Assembly: GCA_031268125.1 (NCBI GenBank)
Contig: JAIRXT010000117.1
Location: 1 to 24,897, forward strand
Source of the DNA: Treponema sp.
GTDB lineage: Bacteria; Spirochaetota; Spirochaetia; Treponematales; Breznakiellaceae
Direction: 5' to 3'
DNA: 24,897 bases
Below, one piece after another: positions 15,769-23,287 of the stretch. The notes under the pieces are model-generated. The model ran no database searches and was not told where the DNA came from. It was given only the letters and a program-made list of their open reading frames with translations. How positions within the stretch are numbered: the first letter of the stretch is position 1; every line of letters begins with the position of its first letter. The translations under genes were made by a program, and so were the position numbers.

Positions 15769-17262
15769 ATGAGTTGGCAAAAAAATCGTCCCCAAGGCGG
15801 ATCCCCCAGGGTACCTTCTCTGGCCCTCTGGACCGGCGCTACCCTTATCATCGGTATCGTATTTGTGCTTGCCTCTGCTCCGCCGGCCCAGGCTCAGAAC
15901 GTTACACGGAATGCCCAGTGGTATAGTTCAAACCTGCAGCATGTTTTTGACTATATTCAGCGTCATTATGTCGAAGAAGTGGACCCCAAAACGGTTTTTG
16001 AGGGGGCCATAAACGGCATGTTCAACGCCCTGGGGGACCCCTATTCCAGTTTTTTGCCCGAAAGTGAAATGCAGGACATGAACGAAACCACTCAGGGGAA
16101 CTTTGGGGGTGTCGGCCTGTACATTACCGCGGGGGATTTGCAGGGCGACGGCACGATGAAGTACGTGGAAGTGGCGGCCCCGATGGAAGATACCCCCGGC
16201 TGGCGGGCGGGGATTAACCCTTTGGACCGGATTATCAAGATTGGCGATGAATCCACCGACGGCCTTACGATGAACGAAGTTCTTGCCCGGCTGCGGGGAC
16301 AACCGGGACAGCCGGTAACGGTCCTGCTCCGCCGGGGGGAAACCCTGGAATTCCCGGTAACCATTGTCCGGGAGATTATCGAAGTTCCCACCACAAAATA
16401 CGCTATGATCGGCGATACGGGCTACCTGAAGCTCCTCACCTTTACCCCCATGACGGCGGAACGGGCCCGGGATGCCCTGAATTTTTTTAAGACCAATAAC
16501 TACAAGAGCCTGATTCTGGATTTACGGAACAACTACGGCGGCCTGCTCCAGTCCGCGGTGGATATTTGCGATCTTTTCCTAGATTCCGGCATGGTGGTCA
16601 GTACCAGGTCCCGTATTGCCTCGGAAAATGCGGTCTTTGGCGCCCATTCTCCGGCCCTGGTACCCGCTACCATCCCGGTCGTCGTGCTTATCAACCGGGG
16701 TTCCGCCAGCGCATCGGAGATTGTGGCCGGCGCCCTCAAGGACCGCAGCCGGGCCTATCTTGTGGGGGAACGGTCCTACGGCAAGGGTTCGGTACAAAAG
16801 GTCTATGCCCTGGGCAGCACGGGTTTTAAGCTTACCACCGCCCGCTACTATACCCCCAGCAATGTAAACATCGATAAAATCGGCATACCCCCGGACCGGG
16901 AGGTAAAGTACCCGGATTTTACCGAGAACGATGCCGGGGAACTGAACCGCCTGCTGCAAACCAACCGGATAGCAAAGTATGTTGAGGACAATCCCAATGC
17001 CGGCGCCCTGGATATTGCCGGTTTTGCCCAGACGCTCCGGCGGGAATACAGCCTGGATGTTGATGTGCTAAGGCGGCTTATCCGCAATGAGCAGATTCGG
17101 AAGGTAATCGCCCCGGTATACGACCTGGAATACGATATTCAGCTCCAGGAGGCGGTCAATATTTTACGGAACGGAAGTTATCCCGGGCTTATGCGGGCCA
17201 GCAAAACCTTAAAAACCTTGCAGGAAGAAGCGGCCCAGGAAGAATTCGCCCAGGCGTCATAA
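15769..17262 (+). CDS. S41-family C-terminal processing protease (CtpA/Prc type)
   Basis: A 497-residue exported serine protease that trims or degrades envelope proteins. After a basic N-terminus a hydrophobic signal or anchor segment (about 17-41) ends PPAQAQ. Landmarks: FEGAINGMFNALGDPYSSFL (77-96), a PDZ domain (about 112-200, with GVGLYIT), and the protease core with LDLRNNYGG (250-258). The catalytic Ser314 lies in GSASASE (311-317) and Lys339 in YGKG, a 25-residue spacing that matches the Ser/Lys dyad of characterised CtpA enzymes. A C-terminal extension (about 380-497) is helical. ATG 15769 is chosen because it coincides with the predicted transcription start; a TTG at 15748 lies inside the promoter. 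First gene of the run leading into the ATP synthase operon. Confidence 0.93.
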   Translation: MSWQKNRPQGGSPRVPSLALWTGATLIIGIVFVLASAPPAQAQNVTRNAQWYSSNLQHVFDYIQRHYVEEVDPKTVFEGAINGMFNALGDPYSSFLPESEMQDMNETTQGNFGGVGLYITAGDLQGDGTMKYVEVAAPMEDTPGWRAGINPLDRIIKIGDESTDGLTMNEVLARLRGQPGQPVTVLLRRGETLEFPVTIVREIIEVPTTKYAMIGDTGYLKLLTFTPMTAERARDALNFFKTNNYKSLILDLRNNYGGLLQSAVDICDLFLDSGMVVSTRSRIASENAVFGAHSPALVPATIPVVVLINRGSASASEIVAGALKDRSRAYLVGERSYGKGSVQKVYALGSTGFKLTTARYYTPSNVNIDKIGIPPDREVKYPDFTENDAGELNRLLQTNRIAKYVEDNPNAGALDIAGFAQTLRREYSLDVDVLRRLIRNEQIRKVIAPVYDLEYDIQLQEAVNILRNGSYPGLMRASKTLKTLQEEAAQEEFAQAS

Positions 17263-17324
17263 GCTGTGGGGTGGTTTTTCTTGTATGGAACGGCGGCCTA
17301 AATCATGTTTTTGGAGAACCTGTC

Positions 17325-18074
17325 ATGGATAGGGAGCGGATCAACTTCTTAAAAGTCCCCATTGATATTGTACCCCATGAACAGTTGGGCCCGGTGATTT
17401 ACGAACTTCTCCGTAATGGAGAGGGGCGGAACGTGGTTCTCCTTTCGCTAATGGACCTGCTTAAGGCCCGGCGGAATGGTGAGTACCGTGAATATGTGCG
17501 GAATGCCGCCCTGGTTATCCCCATAAGCAAGAGCGTTGTGGGAGGTATCTCCTTTTTAACGGGGAAACAGGCGGTCCGTTACATGCCCTTTGACTTCGCC
17601 ATAAGCCTGCTCAGCATACTGGAGGAGCGGGAATTTTCCATTTTCCTTTTGGGGGGGAAGCTGCGGGTGCTGCGGAAGGCCGAAAGCAATATCCGCCAGA
17701 CCTTTCCCCGGCTTAGGGTGGTGGGGCGTTTCCCCGGTTCCTTTAAGAAGCAGGAGGAGGCCGCCATTGTGGAGGCCATCCGCAAGGCTGCGGCTTCCCT
17801 GCTCCTGGTGGGCCGGGGGGTCCGGGGGAAAGAGCACTGGATCGCCCGGTACAGCGGCGACCTTAACCCGGGGCTTAGACTCTGGTGCAGCGATCTCTAC
17901 GATGTGTTCACCGAGCGCCGCCGCCGCCCCTCCCGCAAAACCTTTGACCGGGGGCTGGAATTTGTGGCCTACTGTTTCCAAAGCCCCCTTAAATTTTTCC
18001 GGATCTTTCCGTATTTTTATTATAAAATTCTTTTACTTTGTTATAAGCTCTTCCGTAAAACCGGTACCTTGTGA
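17325..18074 (+). CDS. Divergent WecG/TagA/CpsF-fold protein, catalytic residues altered
   Basis: A 249-residue protein with the length and strand order of the WecG/TagA/CpsF glycosyltransferases, which add ManNAc or ManNAcA-type sugars to lipid carriers at the membrane. The match is clear in SIFLLGGKLRVLRKAESNIRQ..RLRVVGRFPG (105-138). The usual TxN motif reads LSLMDL here, and the conserved PDG segment is PISKS (66-70), so the Asp considered essential in TagA is missing. The GxPxQE motif reads GRGVRGKEHW (163-172). The C-terminal ~35 residues are aromatic and basic, suiting membrane attachment. ATG 17325 has GGAGA 8 bases upstream; the upstream GTG 17271 lacks one. Activity may be lost or changed. 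Confidence 0.75.
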   Translation: MDRERINFLKVPIDIVPHEQLGPVIYELLRNGEGRNVVLLSLMDLLKARRNGEYREYVRNAALVIPISKSVVGGISFLTGKQAVRYMPFDFAISLLSILEEREFSIFLLGGKLRVLRKAESNIRQTFPRLRVVGRFPGSFKKQEEAAIVEAIRKAAASLLLVGRGVRGKEHWIARYSGDLNPGLRLWCSDLYDVFTERRRRPSRKTFDRGLEFVAYCFQSPLKFFRIFPYFYYKILLLCYKLFRKTGTL

Positions 18075-18105
18075 TTTACGAAAAATAATTGTAGGATTTT
18101 GTATA

Positions 18106-18621
18106 ATGATTGATGGGGTTCTTATTGATACCTTTAACCTTCAGGCCCGGCAGTTTGCAGTCCGGTGGAAGGCCCTAATTCGTAAAAGCCCCCATCTTAA
18201 GCAGTACAATGCCCTGGATGACGAGGCTTTGATCGAATCCGACATGGCCTTTTATCCGTTGCTGGCCCGGACCCTTTCCCGGGGTTTGGATCGCTCTGTT
18301 CTGGGAGGTTTTTTTGCCGAACTGGGCAAAAAGCGCATGAATGACGGTTTCCCTATTTCGGAAATTATTTATGCGGTAAATCTTGCACAGGAAGTGGTTA
18401 TTGAGTATATTATGACTGATTATGCTCCGGAAAACCCGGTACGGATGTATCAGTCTATGGGGGTCATGATGAAAGTTTCGGAATTTTTTCTTTTGGGCTG
18501 TTTTTATCTGACCAAGGGTTTTCTGGAAGCTACCTATACCCACATGAACAGCCAGGATAATGTCTCCAAGGACCTGTTGAACAAGTACTTTCGGGATGAT
18601 TTTTTCTTCAAACAAGGTTGA
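18106..18621 (+). CDS. Small helical protein upstream of the ATP synthase operon, possibly RsbRD-N-like
   Basis: A 171-residue protein that appears all-helical, with no signal peptide. It begins MIDGVLIDTFNLQARQFAVRWK and contains DMAFYPLLARTLSRGLDR followed by helices rich in Glu/Tyr. This pattern recalls the sensor-regulator domain of RsbRD-type stressosome proteins, but the resemblance is weak and from memory. A hydrophobic stretch near 125-140 (SEFFLLGCFYLTKGF) is probably a buried helix. ATG 18106 has TAGGA upstream; the reading frame continues upstream only by overlapping the WecG-like gene. It lies 31 bases after that gene and 27 before atpB, the place often held by atpI, to which it has no visible similarity. 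Confidence 0.7.
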   Translation: MIDGVLIDTFNLQARQFAVRWKALIRKSPHLKQYNALDDEALIESDMAFYPLLARTLSRGLDRSVLGGFFAELGKKRMNDGFPISEIIYAVNLAQEVVIEYIMTDYAPENPVRMYQSMGVMMKVSEFFLLGCFYLTKGFLEATYTHMNSQDNVSKDLLNKYFRDDFFFKQG

Positions 18622-18648
18622 TTCTGTCTCGTGGAGTGATGAAAAGCT

Positions 18649-19410
18649 GTGGATATTAAAAAATCGCTGGAAGAATTTAACGTTGTTTTTTCTGTTCCCC
18701 TGCCCGGGGGCTTGTCTTTTAAGTTTCTTGGTCAGACCGTCAATTCTATTGATATTAACGAAACAGTTCTTGTCTCCTGGGTGGTGATGGCCATTCTGAT
18801 TCTGGCCGCCCTGCTTCTTACCCGCCGGTTGAGGGAAGTCCCCAGGGGTTCCCAGGTTTTTTTGGAATGGGCGGTAGAGTTTTTGAACAACTTTTCACGG
18901 CAGCATTTTGGGAAGCGCTCCCAGGTTTACGGCCCTTACATCGGCACGGTGTTTTTGTTCCTGCTCCTGGCCAATATTATCCCCGTCATTTCCCCTATGG
19001 CTATCGGCATCCTGGGCCTGGAGCCCCCGTTTGTTATCAGGCCCCCCGCCAGGGATATTAACCTTACCGCCGCCTTTGCCCTGGTTTCCATACTGCTGGT
19101 CCTTTTTGGCGGCCTGCGGGCCAGGGGGCTTAAGGGCTGGGCGAAGAATCTGCTCCATCCGGTACCCATGATGCTTCCGTTTAACCTGCTGGAGTATGTA
19201 ATCCGCCCGGTGTCCCTGTGCCTCCGGCTTTTTGGGAACATTCTGGGGGGCTACATCATCATGCTTTTGGTTGAATTGGCCCTGCCGGTCCCGGTGGCGG
19301 TCCCCGTGGCCCTGTCCCTGTACTTCGATTTTTTTGACGGTCTTATCCAGGCAGTGGTCTTCTGCTTTTTAACAACTTTGTTTATAGGAGAAGCGGTGGA
19401 AGTAGAGTAA
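18649..19410 (+). CDS. atpB: F-type ATP synthase subunit a
   Basis: A 253-residue membrane subunit providing the two ion half-channels next to the c-ring. The essential arginine is Arg193 in SLCLRLFGNILGG (189-201), equivalent to E. coli Arg210. The conserved last-helix motif is FFDGLIQAVVFCFLTTLFIGEAVE, with Gln234 in the position of E. coli Gln252. Five to six membrane helices are visible. It starts with GTG; GGAG lies about 12 bases upstream. It is the first structural gene of the operon, and no atpI precedes it. Having an F-type operon is notable because most characterised treponemes rely on V/A-type ATPases. Confidence 0.95.
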   Translation: MDIKKSLEEFNVVFSVPLPGGLSFKFLGQTVNSIDINETVLVSWVVMAILILAALLLTRRLREVPRGSQVFLEWAVEFLNNFSRQHFGKRSQVYGPYIGTVFLFLLLANIIPVISPMAIGILGLEPPFVIRPPARDINLTAAFALVSILLVLFGGLRARGLKGWAKNLLHPVPMMLPFNLLEYVIRPVSLCLRLFGNILGGYIIMLLVELALPVPVAVPVALSLYFDFFDGLIQAVVFCFLTTLFIGEAVEVE

Positions 19411-19510
19411 CCGGTTACAACCCGGCATACCCGGCCGGGACAGGCGGATCGTGCACCGCGGCGCCAAGAACCGCGGCGGTTATAATTGTTTTATTTTTAA
19501 GGAGAATCTT
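19411..19510 (+). promoter_or_regulatory. GC-rich spacer with possible internal promoter before atpE
   Basis: This 100-bp gap is the longest in the ATP synthase operon. It contains self-complementary GC motifs (CCGGCCGGG, two CCGCGGCG copies), then TATAAT at 19481-19486 and AAGGAG at 19499-19504 before the atpE ATG. No convincing -35 box is seen. Structured or promoter-bearing leaders here could raise c-subunit synthesis, which is needed in excess. Confidence 0.4.
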
Positions 19511-19738
19511 ATGCCTAATCTTCTGTTTCTTATCGGCGCAGGTATTGCCGTAGTTACCGGTATTGGGGCCGGTATTGGTATTGGCATTGCCACTTCCGGC
19601 GCTTCCCAGGCTATCAGCCGGCAGCCGGAGGCTTCCGGAAAGATCATGACCGTGTTTTTTCTGGGTATTGCCCTAGCGGAGGCTACCGCTATCTATGGTT
19701 TTGTCATCGCCATTTTGATTTTTACCAAAGCCGCATAG
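19511..19738 (+). CDS. atpE: F-type ATP synthase subunit c
   Basis: A 75-residue proteolipid with two membrane helices joined by the polar loop SRQPEASG (36-43). The Gly-rich first helix (GIGAGIGIGIATSG) packs the c-ring. The ion-binding carboxylate is Glu57 in ALAEATAIYG. Compared with the Na+ motif of Ilyobacter tartaricus (Gln32, Glu65, Ser66, Thr67, Tyr70), Gln is Ile24 and Ser is Ala58, while Thr59 and Tyr62 remain. The site therefore looks proton- rather than sodium-specific (inference). I chose ATG 19511 because AAGGAG lies 6 bases upstream; an in-frame start 60 bases earlier would add an unlikely basic leader. Confidence 0.95.
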   Translation: MPNLLFLIGAGIAVVTGIGAGIGIGIATSGASQAISRQPEASGKIMTVFFLGIALAEATAIYGFVIAILIFTKAA

Positions 19739-19748
19739 GGGCAGGGTC

Positions 19749-20237
19749 ATGTTAAGTCCTTCCATTGCTACGTTTTTGGTAACTCTGGTCAATATCGCCA
19801 TTCTTTTTGCGGTTCTTCGGGCGCTGTTGTTTAAGCCGGTTACCAAATTCATGGCGGATCGGAGCAGGAAGATTGAGGAAAGCATCGCCGGGGCGGAGAG
19901 CGAAAAGGCCCAGGCCCGGCAGCTTCTTGAACAGTACCGGGCCCAGTTGAAAAACGCCGATGAAGAAGCGGAGGCGATCATAAAAAACGCCCGGGAAAAC
20001 GCCGTGCGGGAAGCGGACCGTATCATCGCGGAGGGGAAAACCCGTGCGGAGAACATGGTTTCTACTGCCCGGACCCGGATCGATTCCGAACAGCAGGCGG
20101 CCCTGGCCCTGTTTAAGGCCGAAGCCGCCGCCCTGGTAGTTGCCGCCGCAGGGCGGCTCCTGATGCGGGACCTGAACCAGGAAGACGACCGCCGCCTGGC
20201 CGCCAGCCTGCTTAAGGAACTGGGCGCAGAGGTTTAG
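19749..20237 (+). CDS. atpF: F-type ATP synthase subunit b
   Basis: A 162-residue peripheral-stalk subunit. One N-terminal membrane helix (about 6-28, IATFLVTLVNIAILFAVLRALLF) leads to a conserved KPVTKFMADRSRKIEESI junction. A long charged coiled coil (about 35-140, with AESEKAQARQLLEQYRAQ) reaches up to the delta subunit. Length is typical. AGGGGCAGGG lies just before the ATG, 10 bases after atpE. It links subunit a to the F1 head. Confidence 0.94.
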   Translation: MLSPSIATFLVTLVNIAILFAVLRALLFKPVTKFMADRSRKIEESIAGAESEKAQARQLLEQYRAQLKNADEEAEAIIKNARENAVREADRIIAEGKTRAENMVSTARTRIDSEQQAALALFKAEAAALVVAAAGRLLMRDLNQEDDRRLAASLLKELGAEV

Positions 20238-20240
20238 GGG

Positions 20241-20831
20241 ATGTTTGTTCCGCAGCACTGGGCCAGGGGTTTTATCAACGCCGCCGGTAACGCCAAGGGT
20301 GATGCCGCCGCCGCTCTGGACCTGGTTAAGGCTTTAGCTCCGGTCATTCTTTCCGTTCCGGGACAGGTGTCGGGTACTGGGGCGGCGCTACGCCTGGAGC
20401 CGCTGATCCGCAAAGCCCTGCCGGGGCCCGCGGATCCTGCCGCCGAACTTGCCCTGGGCCTCATCCTTCTGCTGGTAAGAAAGCAGTCCTTTAAGCATGT
20501 CGAAAAGGTCATAGATGCCGTGGAGCGGGAACTTGACGCCCGGCGGGGCGTCCTGCGGGTACGGCTGGAATCCGCCCGGCCCCCGGAGGATGAATTTTTG
20601 GAAAAACTCAAACTGGGGCTTATGAAAAGAACCGGCGCCGCAGGGATTAAGCTGGACATTGCGGTAACGCCGGAGTTGCTTGCCGGTTATTGCCTGCGGA
20701 TTGGCAGCCAAACAATCGAAGTAAGTCTGCGGCTTCACCTGCGGCAATTAGGGGCGGAAATTGCGGAAACACATGCGGAAGCTTGTAATGAAAACAGTAC
20801 AAAAAACAGCACAGCCCACGGAGGTTTTTGA
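20241..20831 (+). CDS. atpH: F-type ATP synthase subunit delta
   Basis: A 196-residue stalk subunit that ties subunit b to the top of the alpha/beta head. The N-terminal helical OSCP-like domain starts WARGFINAAGNAK, corresponding to the YAxALF motif of relatives. The better-conserved C-terminal part includes VTPELLAGYCLRIGSQTIEVSLRLHLRQL, matching the family's PxLLGGxxxRIGxxxxDxSxxxxLxxL pattern. Divergence is normal for delta. It starts 4 bases after atpF and its TGA overlaps the atpA ATG by one base. The last ~20 residues are polar and poorly conserved. Confidence 0.9.
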   Translation: MFVPQHWARGFINAAGNAKGDAAAALDLVKALAPVILSVPGQVSGTGAALRLEPLIRKALPGPADPAAELALGLILLLVRKQSFKHVEKVIDAVERELDARRGVLRVRLESARPPEDEFLEKLKLGLMKRTGAAGIKLDIAVTPELLAGYCLRIGSQTIEVSLRLHLRQLGAEIAETHAEACNENSTKNSTAHGGF

Positions 20832-22333
20832 TGGCCGATTATGGAAACCTGGCCAGGGTTTTACAGGAACAAATTGAACACTGGGAGGGGAAGTCCTCTT
20901 CCGATTCTACAGGTTTTGTGGTCCAGGTGGGGGATTCTGTAGCCACCGTCTACGGCTTTGACAGGGCCGTATATGGGGAACTGGTAGATTTTGCCTCCGG
21001 CGCCACGGGGATAGTCCTTAACCTTGAAGAGGAAGGGGTCGGCTGCGTTCTCCTTTCCGGGGAGTCCCTGGTAAAAGAGGGGGAAGAGGTCCGCGGTACC
21101 GGCAAGGTGGTGTCGGTTCCGGGGAGCGCCGCCCTGCTGGGCCGGGTGGTGAACCCCCTGGGGGAACCGGTAGACGGCAGGGGCCCCATTGCCGCGGATG
21201 AATACCTTCCCGTAGAAAGCCCTGCGGCCCCGGTAATTGACCGGGGAACCGTGGACGAGCCCCTGCAGACCGGCGCCCTTTCGGTGGACGCTATGATACC
21301 CATTGGCCGGGGCCAGCGGGAGCTTATCATCGGGGACCGGCAGACCGGTAAGACCTCCCTGGCCATCGACACGATTATCAACCAGAAGGGTAAAGACGTG
21401 TACTGCGTGTACTGCGCCATAGGGCAAAAGTCTTCATCCGTAGCGGCCATTATCAGCAATCTGGAGAAATTCGGGGCTATGGACTACAGCTTTGTGGTTC
21501 TGGCCTCCGCATCGGACTCCGCTGCCCTGCAATATCTGGCCCCCTATGCGGCGGTAGCTATGGCGGAACACTTTATGAAGGCCGGGAAGGACGTACTGGT
21601 GGTCTACGATGATCTTTCCAAGCACGCCGTGGCGTACCGGACCATTTCCCTGCTCCTCCGCCGGCCCCCGGGGCGGGAAGCTTTTCCCGGCGATGTATTC
21701 TACCTTCATTCCCGGCTCCTGGAACGATCCGCCAAGCTTTCCGATTCCCGGGGCGGGGGTTCCATCACTGCTTTGCCCATTGTGGAGACCCAGGCGGGGG
21801 ATATTTCTTCCTATATCCCCACCAACGTCATTTCCATAACCGACGGCCAGATCTTCCTGGATTCTGAACTCTTTAATTCCGGTTTCAGGCCCGCCGTCGA
21901 TGTGGGCCTTTCCGTCAGCCGGGTAGGGGGAGCCGCCCAGTCCCGGGCCATCCGCAGAATATCCGGCCGCCTGCGCCTGGACCTGTCCCAGTACCGGGAA
22001 ATGGCCGCCTTTGCCCAGTTTGGCAGCGATCTAGACAAGGCCACCCAGGACAAGCTGGCCCAGGGGGTCAGGCTGATGGAGGTTCTTAAACAGCCCCAGT
22101 ACAAACCCTATGCGATGGAAGAACAAACGGTGATCCTTTTTGCCGCCGTCAACGGCTATCTTATGGATGTGGCGGTGGAAGCGGTTGGAGACTTTGCCCG
22201 GGGCTTGTTGAACTACACCGGGGTCCATAACCGGGAGCTTTTGGATGACATTGCCCGTACCGGGGTTGTTACGCCGGAGCAGGAGGGGGAACTGCGCAAG
22301 GCGCTGGATTCGTATAAACAGGTAAAACGGTAG
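20831..22333 (+). CDS. atpA: F-type ATP synthase subunit alpha
   Basis: A 500-residue non-catalytic nucleotide-binding subunit of the F1 hexamer. It has an N-terminal beta-barrel (about 25-95), Walker A GDRQTGKT (168-175), the Walker B region VLVVYDDLSKH (about 255-264), and the ATPase alpha/beta signature PAVDVGLSVSRVGG with the arginine finger Arg364. The C-terminal helical bundle ends in YKQVKR. Length matches the family. I use ATG 20831, with GGAGG 6 bases upstream; a TTG directly before it would add one residue. The start overlaps the atpH stop codon (TGATG), indicating coupling. Confidence 0.97.
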   Translation: MADYGNLARVLQEQIEHWEGKSSSDSTGFVVQVGDSVATVYGFDRAVYGELVDFASGATGIVLNLEEEGVGCVLLSGESLVKEGEEVRGTGKVVSVPGSAALLGRVVNPLGEPVDGRGPIAADEYLPVESPAAPVIDRGTVDEPLQTGALSVDAMIPIGRGQRELIIGDRQTGKTSLAIDTIINQKGKDVYCVYCAIGQKSSSVAAIISNLEKFGAMDYSFVVLASASDSAALQYLAPYAAVAMAEHFMKAGKDVLVVYDDLSKHAVAYRTISLLLRRPPGREAFPGDVFYLHSRLLERSAKLSDSRGGGSITALPIVETQAGDISSYIPTNVISITDGQIFLDSELFNSGFRPAVDVGLSVSRVGGAAQSRAIRRISGRLRLDLSQYREMAAFAQFGSDLDKATQDKLAQGVRLMEVLKQPQYKPYAMEEQTVILFAAVNGYLMDVAVEAVGDFARGLLNYTGVHNRELLDDIARTGVVTPEQEGELRKALDSYKQVKR

Positions 22334-22340
22334 GCCCGTC

Positions 22341-23225
22341 ATGGCAAACCTACGGGATGTCCGCCTGCGGATGCGGGCCATAACCCAAACCCTCCAGGTA
22401 ACCAAGGCGATGAATCTCATCTCCACCGCTAAGCTGCGGAAGGGCCGCCGCATCCTGGAGGATACGGAACCCTACTTTACCCGGATACAGAAATCCATGT
22501 TCGATATTCTGTCCGGTGCGGGGAATGTGCAGAGTGATTTTATACGGATTAAGGAAAAAAGCGGAAATTACCATACCGCCGTTATCGTAATTACCAGCGA
22601 TAAGGGCCTGGCGGGGGGTTACAATGCCGACGTATGCCGCCACGCGATAGAACTCTGCAAAAAAGTTACCAACCCCATTTTGGTTTTAAGCGGCATCATT
22701 GGGCAGCGTTATTTTATCCGTACTCCGTACCCGGTTTTGGAAAATTTTTCCTTTAGGTCTCAAATGCCTACCGTGGAGAACGCCAGGGAAATTGCCAGTT
22801 ATCTTATTTCCCAGTTTGAATGGGGAATATTTAACGAAGTTTACGTAGTCTACACCCATATGTACAGTACCATAAAGCTGCTCCCCCGGGAACAGAAGAT
22901 CCTCCCCCTGGACTTGGGCCGGATGCAGGAGGATCTTTCCAGGGTGGAAGGGCAAAAGCGTGCGGAACTACAGTTTGAATTCCTCCCCTCCCCGGATGAG
23001 GTTTTTAACGCATTAGTACCCCTCTATATCCGGGGTATTATCTACGGTTCCCTGGTAGAAGCCTATGTGAGCGAACAGAGCGCCCGTATGGCCGCTATGG
23101 ACGATGCCAGCAAGAGTGCGGAGGAGATGCTCGATTCCCTGCAGCTTAGTTATAACCGGGCCCGTCAGTCGGGAATTACCCAGGAGATGACGGAGATTGT
23201 TTCAGGTTCCTCTGCCCTGCGATAG
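22341..23225 (+). CDS. atpG: F-type ATP synthase subunit gamma
   Basis: A 294-residue central-stalk rotor subunit. The N-terminal helix MANLRDVRLRMRAITQTLQVTKAM is typical, as are the ITSDKGLAGGYNADV segment (about 84-98) and the C-terminal helix SEQSARMAAMDDASKSAEEM (about 246-265), whose pairing with the N-terminal helix forms the rotating shaft. The helix continues LSYNRARQSGITQEMTEIVSGSSAL. The gene starts 7 bases after atpA; its ribosome site is weak, suggesting coupling to atpA translation. Confidence 0.96.
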   Translation: MANLRDVRLRMRAITQTLQVTKAMNLISTAKLRKGRRILEDTEPYFTRIQKSMFDILSGAGNVQSDFIRIKEKSGNYHTAVIVITSDKGLAGGYNADVCRHAIELCKKVTNPILVLSGIIGQRYFIRTPYPVLENFSFRSQMPTVENAREIASYLISQFEWGIFNEVYVVYTHMYSTIKLLPREQKILPLDLGRMQEDLSRVEGQKRAELQFEFLPSPDEVFNALVPLYIRGIIYGSLVEAYVSEQSARMAAMDDASKSAEEMLDSLQLSYNRARQSGITQEMTEIVSGSSALR

Positions 23226-23247
23226 GCAGGCCGGGGAAATAAGGCAG

Positions 23248-23273
23248 GAAGCCGGCGGTAAACCGGCGGCTTC
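23248..23273 (+). other. Hairpin in the atpG-atpD spacer
   Basis: GAAGCC at 23248-23253 pairs with GGCTTC at 23268-23273, and the stem continues inward through one G-G mismatch to GGT-AA-ACC. It ends 3 bases before the atpD ribosome site CAGGAG, so it may modulate mRNA processing or atpD translation. No T-run follows. Confidence 0.55.
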
Positions 23274-23287
23274 ACAGGAGTAGGATA

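Noticed and set aside
18080..18106. Promoter TATAAT overlapping ATG 18106
   Set aside because: The only TTTACG-like -35 is about 21 bases away, and the -10 would overlap the start codon, so transcription from it could not include the gene's start.
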